Assembly (NCBI GenBank): GCA_022496805.1
Contig: CM040093.1
Location: forward strand, 3,412,501-3,476,500
DNA: 64,000 nt
Source of the DNA: Pohlia nutans
Taxonomy: Eukaryota; Streptophyta; Bryopsida; Bryales; Mniaceae
Direction: 5' to 3'
A program made the position numbers and the translations under genes. This document shows, in pieces, positions 20,007-31,480 of the stretch (positions are counted from its first letter, which is position 1; each line of letters begins with the position of its first letter). Under the pieces are notes generated by a model that was not told the origin of the DNA, ran no database searches, and saw nothing but the letters and a program-made list of their open reading frames with translations.

Positions 20007-23000
20007 CTGCTTGTCAGCCAAAGAAGGATAGTTGGAGATGGCAAACCTCAAACTCAGAGTATGGAAAATTCTATGTTTCCATTCATAGAGAGGTAAGTGT
20101 CAATCTTTTGAAATTTTTCGATTTTAACAAATATGATATTCTTTGAATTTTGCAGTAGGTGTTCTGCCACTATGGTAGGGAATCCCTTCTTGAGGCTATT
20201 GGGTGGTTTCTCCTATTAGAATGGATTTTTAATTTTAATTTTGATGTGGGTCTTGTCCCCATTTGTGGAAGGATTCCAACTAACTAAAACACGTGTTATT
20301 TGGATATTATGTGAATAAGTTATGAATTTTCAAAGTTTCACTCACAAGATTGTAGGTAGTTTTTTATTCTTTAAGTTTTGTACATTGTTAGATGTGCTGG
20401 ATTCTATACATTTACTTGTTGATAAATTTTTTTTCTATTTATCATTACCTACTTATGGCAAGAGTTCTCTTACAAGAAAAGGTTTAGCCAAGTTGAATGA
20501 GGGTTGTTTAATCATATGGATTAGGTCTATTAGTTGCCAGCTTAAATGTATGATTTATAAAGTCTTTATATGTCAAGTGTTGAACATGGTAAACAAGTTC
20601 TTTAAATACTTTCAAATGATATAGAATATTTTAGAATATTTGGAGTAAATTTTACAAAAATGGTTGAGGAGGTATGTTAGATGTTGTGATTATTGTAAAG
20701 AAAGACAATTTTAGATTGAATAAAACAAGTAAGAGTTCTAAAATTCAAGACTTTTAGATGTTGAATATACTTCACAACAAAGATTGTGAGGGAAGTTGTT
20801 ATACTAAATTTCATAGAAAGAACATAGCCTACAACATTGTTATCAATAGCCTAATTTTGTTGCTTTCTCATTCAAAAATTTTGAAACCCCTAACATTTGA
20901 ACTTGACTAAAGGATATCAGGTCGTGAAAAGTCAGGAGGTTCACAAAGATTGCTCAAAGACATGCGACAATTTGAGCAACAAGCTTCAACTTGCTAAAGC
21001 TCAGTTGGAAAAGCTAAAGATCTCTTGTGGTCGAAGCTTTTGCAACCCTGGTACAATTATTAACTTGCCTACCAAAATCTTCTAAATCCACCGCTATTTA
21101 TGTTGACAAGTTTTAATGGAGGGAACTACTCATAATTCAAAATCTCTCATATTCACTTTTATCATACATTACACATCCAATTAAAGTTTACTTGCCATAA
21201 ATTGCATCATTTCAACAATCACTACCTTACCTTACAATTAGTTTTACACATAACTAATTTAAATTAAAAATACCCAAATTTCTAAGTGCTCTATACAATG
21301 ATTCAAAGTATTATTAAAACATGTGTGGTGCTTTGAAAAATCATTCTTTCGTACCATATGGTAAGATAAGTGTGCCATGTGATTATTTGTGATCACTATG
21401 TATTAGTGTTTCACAATATAAATTTTGATATGTACACTACTAGTACACAAAAGCACAAATAGGGGACTTCCAAATCGTGACACAAATAGGGAACTTTATC
21501 TTACTTTCTAATAAACTTGGTCATTATAACATGCCAATTGATTACTATACTCGACTGTCATCATGCCGAATAATTCTTTTTTTGGGAAAAATACTTTTCA
21601 ACAAATGCCAAATTATGTGAATATTCCTCAAGATTCTCTTTTTCACCATAGATTTTTTTTTGAAAAAACAATTTCCTAAAGATTTGGTCTTCTCTTTGTA
21701 TGATTATTTTCGCCAATCCTAATGACCGACTACGGTATTGTACATGGTGCAGATGGAAATCAAGTTTTGTCATGTTCGACATTGCCAACATCGCCAAAGT
21801 TGGGAAACTGCAGGTGCCCGGCCAAGCCGGGCCCGCCTAATAAGGATATGTACGTGACCGAGATGATGAACCAATTCAACGGGGCACAACGACATGACCC
21901 TCAGATGTTGTTGGATCACATCAAAGATGACCATCCCCATCTCGTGAAGCGAGTTCGACCGAAGCTGCCGTTGTCTGCCCTAAAGATTGGCAAAAATTTC
22001 CAGTAAGATCACCTTCATTCTCATCATCTTCACTAAGTAAGCAGGTGGCATCTGTTTTAATTAGGTAGTAAAAAAAATTAAAAAAAATTAAAATTAAAAA
22101 AATTAAAAATTAAAAAATTAAAAAACACCAAATTGCACCATAGCATAATAGAGCAGTGCAATGGAGTATCCTTTTGAAAACTGGATCAAACAAGACTCTC
22201 CACTTTTTTAAGTAATGAAGGAATGCCATTTGTGTTCCATGAATTTTGGGACTATTGTGTCATTGCCACGTAAACTTAATTTCTAATTGTACCTAGACTG
22301 TGGTCCCATTGCAAAATGGTGTTGGCTCCTATTGCTCTATTATGCTATGATAGTGGAAAGTCCTTCTCAATTGCTTTAATCCCTAAAGGACCAAGAATCA
22401 TGAATTGGACCTCATTTTTTTAGTAGTTTTGAGTAGGTCTTATGTAGACCTCTTGGTAGACTTTCTTTTGTTCAAATTTATTTGTTTTGGTATCAGCATG
22501 CAATGTTCTACACTAATTCCGGTGATATAAAATTTGGTCCCATCTGAATTATATTTTCACAAAATGATCAGTTGAATTTGTCATTTTAAAACCATGAATC
22601 CTTGGTTCTTTAGGGGTCAAGGTAAACCACGGCCTTTGTGTCATGTGATTGTTTGTGCCACTTTATGGTCACTATGCATTAGTGTCTTACATTTAACACC
22701 TAAAGGACCAAGGATTCATGGTTTTAAAATGACCAATTCAATTGATTATATTGTGACAAAAAAAATATTTAGATAGGTCCAAATTTTATACCAACAAAAT
22801 CAATGAAGAACATTGCATGTGTTGATTAATAAATAAATTTGAATAGAATAAATTCCTACTCAAAACCGCTAAATAAAACATGAGGTCCAATTCGGACTTC
22901 TTGGTCCAAAAACCTACAACTGTTCCTCCTTCTAGAAAATTACCCATATTGCCACAAAGATACCAATGTGATTCCAATTTTTAATCTCACCTTGTACAAT

Positions 23001-26000
23001 TTTATCTCAAGTGGAAATTTTAGTAGAGGGAAACATGGAAGAAATTTTTGTGTAGGAGACAAATAAGGATTTTTACACCGCTTTTTTTGGTCTCTTTTGT
23101 TTTTTTGAATTGTTTGTTATTGATTTTTATAATCTTCTTTGTCTCATTTTTCTCTAATAAAATTTTAAAAACCATACTAGATAAGAAATTACTAGAGTAG
23201 GTATTACATATGGCTCTAAAAGAATAGTTTTCACACACAAGAATGTTTTGAGTGCAAGATTCCACTATTTTATTATCCTTTATTTGGAAACATTTGTAAT
23301 TCTTATACTCGCTTCCACACTTTTGTGTAGGGACTTGAACAAACAAACTCTTCATTCATACTAGTCCGTAAAAAACCATAGTTTTTTTTCTCTGGAAACA
23401 TTTATTAGAATTTGAACTTTGATGAGGTAGAATCTAACTGCTGCATCTAGTGAATTATTCTTCATAGGAACCAACATGTTATTCACTTAGATATGAAGGG
23501 TTTTTTTTACCGTAATTTTGGTACAAATCTTACATTTTGTATCAGTACTTTAGCAACCCCGTACTTTGTTGGGCTCTTCCTTCAAGGAGGGACTATCCAT
23601 TGTGTTCAAAAAACAATGCTTTTGCTAATATAACCCTTTTTACAATATTAGGTTCTGGTTTGGGATGTTTAAACTTAGGGTTTCAGTATTCTACCTTGTT
23701 CAGCTGCCTCAGTCTCAAGATTTCCGTTACGGCTATCTTCATTCTTCTCTCGCCACTCTCTCGTTTACAAACTCCTTGATTGTTTTGGAATATATTTTTT
23801 GGGTTTGGAGAAAAGAAAATTGTGAGAAAAAAACAAAAAGATACTACCAGGGTGCTTTGTATCTACCAATACCTTGTTATATAACATTATTGAACAACTT
23901 GAAATAGGTCCTTTGCGAAACAAGAATATGGGTCTTAGGAAGGAATAGAGAATCTCTAGGACCCTCCATTGCAAGCCTCTTAACCCCTAAAGGACCGAGA
24001 AGCCCAAATTGAGTCTACTGCTTTTTTGTTTTTTTTTTTTTTTGGTGATATTTTTGAGTAGGTCTTATGTAAAGTTACTTTTGTTCAAATTCACTTGTAT
24101 TTTTTTTCAACCCATGGAATTTTCTAGTGATATACAATTTGGTCCCATATGAATTATTGATTTTTTTACAATATCATCGATTGAATTTGTCATTTCAAAA
24201 TCATACATCCTTGGTCCTTTAGGGGTCAACCCATCAATCATTACTAAACCTATAATTGAAGTAATTTGCAAAATGAGGAGGATTTACGGTCATGCTTAAC
24301 AAATGTTGAATGAGATGTCAAACATGAAGAGATGCTTTTATTCCTGGTGTTTGGAAAACATGGTCAATTTAGTGGACTAACCCCTAACTGCCTGAGCGTC
24401 CATTTTTTGGACGATGTACAGATTTCATCCATAATTTCTCATCCGTCATGCACATTTTGCAATGTGGAATTTTTACTGTAGATTCTATAGGAAGTTAGCT
24501 TCATGCATATGTGATCCGATTAGAAAGGGGATGATTTGTGAAAATTTTATGCCTCATTTCATGTTGTAGTGATTTACCCAAAATTTTGAAGATTTTAGTG
24601 TAAAAGTGGTCTAAAAAAAGTCAACTCATAAAACTAAGCAACCAAAAAATCTCCAAAAATCACTACACTTAGAGTATTATATTTCAACCAATCACAATGA
24701 ATTTCATCCGTAGATTGTCAATATCTTATTCGTAATTGAATTACAAAATAATTTCGAATTTCACGTTTTAAATTTTATACAAAATTATTGGTAATAGCAA
24801 TCATAGATCTAACTGTATGGATAGAATCTAAAATTCATAATGTACAACTTTTATTCATATATCAAGTTCAAAATATCCCTCTAGGTTGCATTTTATAATG
24901 CATCTTTGCAAAACTGCCGAATTTGGAGAGGGTTCTAGGCATTTAGGGGCAAAATTGCGAGCATTTTTCAAATGCACATAGCTCTAAAAACTAGGGCTGC
25001 CATGGAAATAGTTGTCCCTCTCTATTATGACATGTTTGGGAAGCCCTACCTTCGAGATTTCAAGGTGGCAGACATGGATTAGTCATAGAAATGACATGTC
25101 ACATGTGTATTGGTTGAAACAATAATATATCATCATATTAAGGTAGAAGTACCTAAAAGTGATAACTTAAGCTACTTAGAATATTTATGAACCACCCATT
25201 AATAGGGAGATGATTTTCTTATGTTGGAAGTTAGTTTTTGCAAGGAATGAAAAAAATTATTTCCCAATATTGAAATTAGTACAATTTTTGAAGTAGAAAG
25301 TACTTCGTGACCCACTTTGATCAATAGGCTCTCCCATGTTCAACGTATGTGATACTAATTTCCACTCATGACAATATCCAAAACCGATCACTAATATCCT
25401 CTCAAGGATTCTCAATGCTTGAATACCATTGGTAGGTTGCTTCCTTGCGAATAGTGCATTTTATCAGTTTTAGATCGAGCGATGGATGGTTGTGTCAGAA
25501 GTCTAATGATCATTTTTGGGGCACTGATCGCTTTAAGGTTCTTCTACCTTATGGAATGTCTTTGTATAGAGGGTAGATTGTATGATGGGCACTCAATTGG
25601 AAAAGTGGCATCAATCTCTTGAAATATTCGCCCCGTTTTAACTAATACTAGCACATACCTGTCGCACTGCAACATTGAATGTAGGAAGATATGAACTGAA
25701 TAGTCGGTCGAAGTCTTACACAACCGGATAAAAACCATTCCGGATGAAAACATGACCATTTTTGTGACAGATCGCGTGACAACGTGCATTTAATTAACTA
25801 ATATGACAATAAATTAAATGCAAAATCTGTGACAGGGGAGACTGTGACCCAGACGCGAACGCGGGATCCTGCGTCGGGAAAATGGGGTGTGGATTGGGGT
25901 CAAGACCCGGGTCCACGTCCGGATCGCGCTCGTCCAGCTACTACAAGCGCAAAATGGTGCAGAAGGCAGCCAGTTCCTCCAAGAAGCAAAAAGGAGGAGG

Positions 26001-26095
26001 ACCCGTCTATGAGGCTACTTCGGATCTTAAGCATATGCCCGCCGGCGGAGCGAATCTAATGCCCACTCAACGTTACAACTTCTACCGTTATTTTG
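20007..26095 (+). CDS. Uncharacterised multi-exon gene (partial model)
   Basis: Four exons join without a frame break: 20007-20092, 20921-21050, 21753-22002 and 25836-26095, about 242 codons. Each intron is GT-AG, and the exons are GC-richer and lysine- and cysteine-rich. In order: a segment with 'KKDSWRWQTSNSEYGKF'; a predicted helical or coiled-coil stretch with 'LSNKLQLAKAQLEKLK'; a cysteine-rich part ('CGRSFCNPDG', 'GNCRCPAKPG'); an acidic/basic stretch with 'DPQMLLDHIKDDHPHLVKR'; and a Gly/Ser/Lys-rich tail with 'SSSKKQKGGGPVYEAT' and 'PTQRYNFYRYFG'. I recognise no family. Start and end exons are not established. Possible additions are 18323-18400 upstream and 26946-27016 downstream. The reading could also run through the last donor to a stop at about 26149. 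The cysteine-rich part suggests an extracellular or metal-binding segment, but that is inference. Confidence 0.5.
22138..22351. mobile_element. MITE with CATAGCATAATAGAGCA ends
   Basis: 'ccatagcataatagagca' on the left and 'tgctctattatgctatg' on the right are inverse complements. Related elements are 26264-26488, 37854-38137 and about 52249-52550. It lies in an intron of the uncharacterised gene. Confidence 0.75.
22376..22621. mobile_element. TTAA-type MITE, GGACCAAG subfamily
   Basis: Left TTAA then CCCTAAAGGACCAAG. The right end 'ccttggttctttagggg' is followed by TCAA, a mutated target. Confidence 0.7.
22693..22912. mobile_element. TTAA-type MITE, GGACCAAG subfamily, inverse orientation
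   Basis: Starts TTAA-CACCTAAAGGACCAAGG and runs in the opposite sense to its neighbour at 22376-22621. The right terminus is eroded after 'cttcttggtcc'. Confidence 0.6.
23980..24229. mobile_element. TTAA-type MITE, GGACCAAG subfamily
   Basis: Starts TTAA-CCCCTAAAGGACCGAG and ends 'ccttggtcctttagggg' with TCAA. Confidence 0.7.
24377..24953. mobile_element. TTAA-type MITE, GCGTCC subfamily, 577 bp
   Basis: Starts CTAA-CCCCTAACTGCCTGAGCG and ends GGCATTTAGGGG with a mutated target. The interior is nearly colinear with 8904-9490 and 1-316. Confidence 0.75.
25140..25550. mobile_element. MITE with AAGGTAGAAG ends
   Basis: 'aaggtagaagtacctaaaag' on the left pairs with 'ctttaaggttcttctacctt' on the right. 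Interior blocks such as 'catgttcaacgtatgtgata' and 'tttccactcatgacaatatc' relate it to 8152-8551 and 55451-55852. Confidence 0.65.
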
Positions 26096-26263
26096 GTGAG
26101 TTTTGCATGCCTAAATACTTTCTCTGTTACGAAATAAAAAAGCATCTTTGAGAACTGGAAGCAGTGTTTCCACCGACTTTTCATTTTAGAATAGGAGTAT
26201 ATTATACTATTATTTATGTTGGGACTCCGTGTTTTTTTTGGTGTTTGTTTGTATTTGATCATT

Positions 26264-26488
26264 CATAGCATACTAGAGCAGAGAGATGAAGTGACCCTTT
26301 TGAATGTGGTCCTCACTTCACTTCAAAATAGAAATGAAGATTGTATGGCATTTCCTCATGAATCCATTTCAATTCATGGTATGCACATGGCATTCCCTCA
26401 TGAGTTAAAAAAGAGGATTCAACTGAAAATTCTCTTGGGATGCTCTTTGAAAAAGGGTACTCCCTCTCTCTGCTCTAGTATGCTATGT
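26264..26488. mobile_element. MITE with CATAGCATACTAGAGCA ends
   Basis: 'catagcatactagagcagag' is mirrored by 'ctctgctctagtatgctatg'. It belongs to the same family as 22138-22351. Confidence 0.75.
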
Positions 26489-26945
26489 TAGAATGGTTCA
26501 GCATAGAATTTTTTAAAGTTTTAAGTCTATTATTTTGATCCCTCCCATGTATGATTTGCATTTTTCACTACTTTCGGGCTTGTGCGCAACACAACTCCAG
26601 CTAGTTGTGAATGTTCAACTCTCTCTAGTTGCATTGCCTAAAATGGCCACTTCTAAATGCATTCATATTTACTCCTCAACTTGACATGTGAAAGTTGTCT
26701 AATTAGACTTGCACATTGTATGATATAAATATATCTACTATATTAAATGCAAAGTGTCAAAACCCGATGTTACGACCCTTGTGTCACAAAATCCAACACG
26801 TTATCATCCGTCATATAGATGGTCACATTTTCATACAAGTCTTCCATCCATCAATTATCATCCAATATCTCATCATATATCATTTTCAATTCATACTATT
26901 TTCATTTATACACAAATTTGTATCTATACACATAAACTGAAGAAG

Positions 26946-27016
26946 GGGTCATGGTTATGATTGTGAAGGGTATGCGGGGCAAGGTGCCAAAACAAGTAGA
27001 GGTTGGCACTCTGTGA
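26946..27016 (+). CDS. Candidate terminal exon of the uncharacterised gene (low confidence)
   Basis: After a long pyrimidine-poor stretch and the acceptor-like AAG at 26943-26945, the frame that fits the phase of exon 25836-26095 reads 'GVMVMIVKGMRGKVPKQV' and stops at TGA 27014-27016. Another frame is also open here ('GHGYDCEGYAGQGAKTS'), so the assignment is weak. Confidence 0.2.
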
Positions 27017-27076
27017 AGACTCCATGGATTCCAACTCCAGCGACTCCATAAGGTGGAGGCACCAATACTTGTCAGT

Positions 27077-27666
27077 TTAACCCCTAAAGGACCGGGGGGT
27101 GTTGAACTTAGCTCTTGTTTTCTTGACTAGCTCTTGTAGCAAGCTCAATTCCTCATTGGTGTGGGGTAATTTTGACGATCGGCACCGTTGAAATTAAAGA
27201 AGACTTACGTAGATTTTTTATGAAAGAAGGATCAACAAAATCGCACAATTTTTGAGAAAATGCCACCGTTGAGAAAATTGATGGAACTTGTTCAGGGTAT
27301 TTTGTACACATGATGAAATCGGATTGTTCAAAAGTGCTCCAAAAATTCTGAAATTGTTACTGTGAGTAGAAATTATCATTTTAAACATGTGATAAAAATT
27401 TCAAGTAATTTGGAGGTGTGAGGAGGAAGATATGAGGGTCTAAAGTGACACCTAAATACCCTCCTTGCAACTTAAAAAAATCACCAAAAATCGCTCACTT
27501 GATGAATTTTCGATCAAAAAGTACCTACAGATTCAGCTCTCAGAAAGAGCTAGGGTCTCCTTGTTGTTCATCCTACAATTCAAAGCCCAAGAACCCGAAT
27601 TTTCTCACTTTCTAGTTCCAGAACTCCAGAAGCCGCATGGGGGCCTTACGGTCCTTTAGGGGTTAA
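27077..27666. mobile_element. TTAA-type MITE, 590 bp
   Basis: Starts TTAA-CCCCTAAAGGACCGGGGG and ends GGTCCTTTAGGGG-TTAA. It shares the GGACC termini but has an unrelated interior. The ORF at 27465-27659 is internal. Confidence 0.75.
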
Positions 27667-27667
27667 G

Positions 27668-28018
27668 GATTTCGACGTATTTAGAGGGATGGTTTTCAAT
27701 GATAAAAAATTTCCGGCACATAAAATTTTGGGTTTAATAACCAAGCCCAATTTTTAATTAATTTTGTCACAATGTATGATTTTGTTCTAAATTTTCAAAC
27801 TTAATCTGCATAGACCACTATTGATGTTAGTAGGGGGAACCAATACTTGTCTTTCATTTCTAGTCCAATCAGTTTGCTAACTTGGCATTGATAATTGATC
27901 ACCAAACTACTACAACTAATGGTTGTGATAATTTGATTAGGAACTCACAAAGTTGAAACAAGTGCTTGCATAGGTGACTGGAATTGGTCCCTAACAGGTT
28001 CTAATGCTTCTACCTTAA
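27668..28018. repeat. Dispersed repeat, inverse copy at 37441-37840
   Basis: The two copies share long blocks, for example 'tagtccaatcagtttgctaa' here and its inverse at about 37590, and 'atgcttctaccttaaa' at one edge. No ends or coding capacity are clear. Confidence 0.7.
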
Positions 28019-28341
28019 ACTAAGCTATGGATCCACGAGTTTGTTCTTTCATGCCAAGGAAGCTGGACCCTACAGCCACAAAAATAAGGGTGTTGTTTTC
28101 AACGCTCTTTTCAACATATTGTTTACAAGAAGGTCGACGTACCTGATTCTGTCCGAAACCCCAATTCCGCACCCTAACATTTATCCCAATTTCACTCTGG
28201 ATTTGATTCGTTTCTACCGCTCACTTCAAGTGAACACTAAATGCATTAAGTGATAGGTGGAATTGGATGCAAAATTGCAAATGGGTCACTATTAAGTATT
28301 TCATTGAGTGAAGATGAGATCACCAAGTAGTGGGCAAGTCA

Positions 28342-28917
28342 TTAACCCCTAAGCGTCCAACCGTCCAGATTTTGGACGATGAATAGATTTGAACTCCGTT
28401 TTTTCATCCATCATGCACTTTTTGCAGTGTGGGTTTTTTACTAAATTTTTTATAGGAAGTTAACTTCATGCATATTTGATCCGATTAGAAAGGGGATGAT
28501 TTGTGAAAATTTTATGCCTCATTTCATGCCACATTGTTCCACCAATTTTTTTGAAGATTTCACTGTAAAAGTGCTCTTGAAAAAGTCAATTCATAAAATC
28601 AAGCAACAAAAAAATCTCCAAAAATCACTACAGTTAGAGTATTACATTTCAACCCATCACAACAAATTTCATTCTTAGATTGTCAATGTCATATTCGTAA
28701 TCAGATTACAAACAAATTTTGAATTTTGAGTTTCAAATTTTATACAAATATATTGGTGATAGCAGTCGTAAATCTAATCGTATGGATAGAATCTAAAATT
28801 CATAATGTACAACTTTTATTCATGCATCAAGTTCCAAATATCCCCCTTAGTTGTATTTTATAATGCATATTTGCAAAACTGCCAAATCTAGGGAAGGTGA
28901 GGACGTTCAGGAGTTAA
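28342..28917. mobile_element. TTAA-type MITE, GCGTCC subfamily, 576 bp
   Basis: Starts TTAA-CCCCTAAGCGTCCAACCG and ends GGACGTTCAGGAG-TTAA. The interior is colinear with 8904-9490. Confidence 0.8.
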
Positions 28918-29457
28918 GGGAGCAATTTGTGATTTAAGGTTACTTCTCTAGCAACTATAGGCTGACTTTGAATGTTTATAGAGCATTTTTGGAATGATCA
29001 TGGTCCCCACCTGGACAGTTTTGTATTTTCAGGGCACACAACTTTGAAAATTCATAGAAATTACAAATTTCATCAAAGAAATATGATTTCACTTGGATTC
29101 AACCCTACAAACATTTATCTTCCTCTAATTTTTTTGTGAAACTCTTAGTATATTCATCAAGTTGTTCAAATTGCTTCCATGGATGGTAATAGGTACTCCT
29201 ACCTTAGCTCAACGGCAGGAGTATGTTTGTATGAAAAAAAAAAATTATTTTTGAAACGACAAGATGAAACTTTATTGAATTAGTGAAGGTCACAAACATC
29301 GACTTTTAGTCAATTTTGGTGGTAAGAGAAATTGGAGCATAAGTAGTGGAAAAGATTTTGAATAAAAAATCCCAGAGTTTGACTGAATATACTTGTGGAC
29401 TTTTGAAGTTCGAATGCATGAATGCTCGTACAAGCATCCCCACCCTAAAATGCACAA
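28918..29457. other. AT-rich intergenic DNA, nothing recognised
   Basis: No coding, RNA or repeat structure is apparent, apart from loose similarity to surrounding repeats. Confidence 0.3.
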
Positions 29458-30860
29458 CTAACCCTTTAACATCCCGATTCACCACCTATTTCAAAGATGT
29501 GTTATAAAATGTTTGATGACTCACAAAAATGGAGTTGATATATAAAGATATGTAAACCTCAATGTGTAGATCACATTAGATTCATCATATTTTTTATTAA
29601 TATTTTTTGCAAGGTTTTCTTTAGAAATTCACTTTAAAATATCAAATTAACAACTTTTTATTAAAAAAAACTAAAACGCATTTGGAATAATATGCACTAT
29701 GAAATTGTGTGTCCACCATTATTTGATTCTAATTATATTGGTAAATCATTGTTAAGGTCTCACTTTTCGAACTAAGAGTAAAACTCTTCTTATTTTTAAA
29801 AAAATCACAGTACCGTACCTTCCAAGCAGCTTCGTCATGCTTCAAACGAATATTTAATATTTTTCAAAAAGTCATGTTCGTTTGCTATTTTTATAGATTA
29901 GTTAAATTCGTTTTCTTGAAAAAACATGATATTGTATTTTCATCATTCATCCAAATGGGCCTTGCAAGTTAGTACCACAATATGGATTACTTCACTTGCA
30001 AGGTAATGATTGAGTGTAGTGTAGTCTTGTGCTTTATACAAAATTCAGGACACTAGTGCCAACAATGAATGTGGGATATGTAGAACTCTCACTTCTTGTT
30101 CTTCTTAATCACCGGTTAAACTCCTTTACAAAAATGTGAATAACTTGAGCAAAAATACATCAAATCACAAAATTCTTTTTGGAAGTGAAAGATTACGTGA
30201 AAATGCAACTAATCTTAGTTGAACAATTCTCAAAATAAGATATTCTACTATGCACAATTGAGCCTCAAAAGTCTGATCACAACACATGTTCTTCTCATTC
30301 AACTCATGCACGTTTTTCATAGCCTTACTGAATTTTGTCTATATATCATGCATAAAAACTTCAAATTACAAATTTCTTTTTGGAGGTGATAGACAACTTG
30401 TCCTTCTCACTTTTCTTAGTTGAAAACATTTCAAAATAAGATCATTTGGTATGCTCAATTGTGCATCAAAGTCTACTGAAAATATGGTGTGGTGAGAATT
30501 CACATGAGCTTGCAAGTTCATATCCCATATCATTTGGGAGTGACTTGGAATGAACTTGATTACAAGGTCAGCTCTTTCTTCCCCTAGAACTCACACTCTC
30601 CTACTCTAAATAATGTTAAAATATGTGAAAAATGGTAATATTTCAACATTTCGACTATTCCAAAAAACAATTACTATGGTATTCGGCAAAATCTACTCAT
30701 AATTTCCAAAAAAAATCGACTTGACTTTTTTGAATTAATTAAAGACGAAGCTGCTTGGAAGGTACGGTATCTTATTTTGAAGATCCATACCGTACAAATT
30801 GTAGTGAACTACCACAAGAACCAAGGAAATTTTGGATGGATGAAAAACTGTACGGGATGA
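29458..30860. mobile_element. TTAA-type MITE split by an insertion of about 960 bp
   Basis: The left end is CTAA-CCCTTTAACATCCCGATT, related to 52654 and, in inverse, to the right end at 9798. At about 29808 it is interrupted by an element whose ends are 'gtaccttccaagcagcttcg' and, at 30744-30766, its inverse 'cgaagctgcttggaaggtac'. After that the host repeat resumes ('cttattttgaagatccat', as at 53045). The right terminus of the outer element was not found. Confidence 0.6.
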
Positions 30861-31480
30861 GAACTAAGGCATACAAAGCATCCAATATTTGTAACAGCAT
30901 ATTCCCTTCAGTAGAGCTCTGATGAGTGGCACCATTGTGGATGGTATAAGGTGTCAAAAACGTTTGTTTGGAATACACTTAGGAATTCGTTCATTGAAAT
31001 CTCACAAAGAAAATCATTGGAGATAGCCAATTGGTTGTCCGAAGTGGAAGTGACAGATGATCCATATTAATAATTACTTGGACCAAGAGCATTAATTCAA
31101 AAGTGTGCTGAAGCTTGATTACTCTGTTATTAACATAAATTCGTATATACAAACCATAATTCATACAAATTAAGTATATGCCCCACCATAAGCTGTACAA
31201 CGGGGCACAAACCTAATTACCTTGATTCACACTAATTACTACTTCAGCAAACCTAGTTAATAAATAAATACATACAGGAACTCCTCGTGCAACATACGCT
31301 GGGAATTGAGGAACTGACTATGTCATGATTCCTCCTTAACCCTTAAACACGCAGAAGACGGGTTCCCCACAGTGAGACTACAATCTGAAGCTCACAGTAT
31401 AAATTCGAGCTTATGAATGAACGAAATTGCAGCTGCTGGCTTTAGAAACCACTGCCGACATCCCTTTCTGTGGCATGCTT

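Noticed and set aside
20322..20624. 100-codon plus-strand ORF in the uncharacterised gene
   Set aside because: AT-rich, lies between two in-phase exons, and has no splice-compatible role or recognisable motif.
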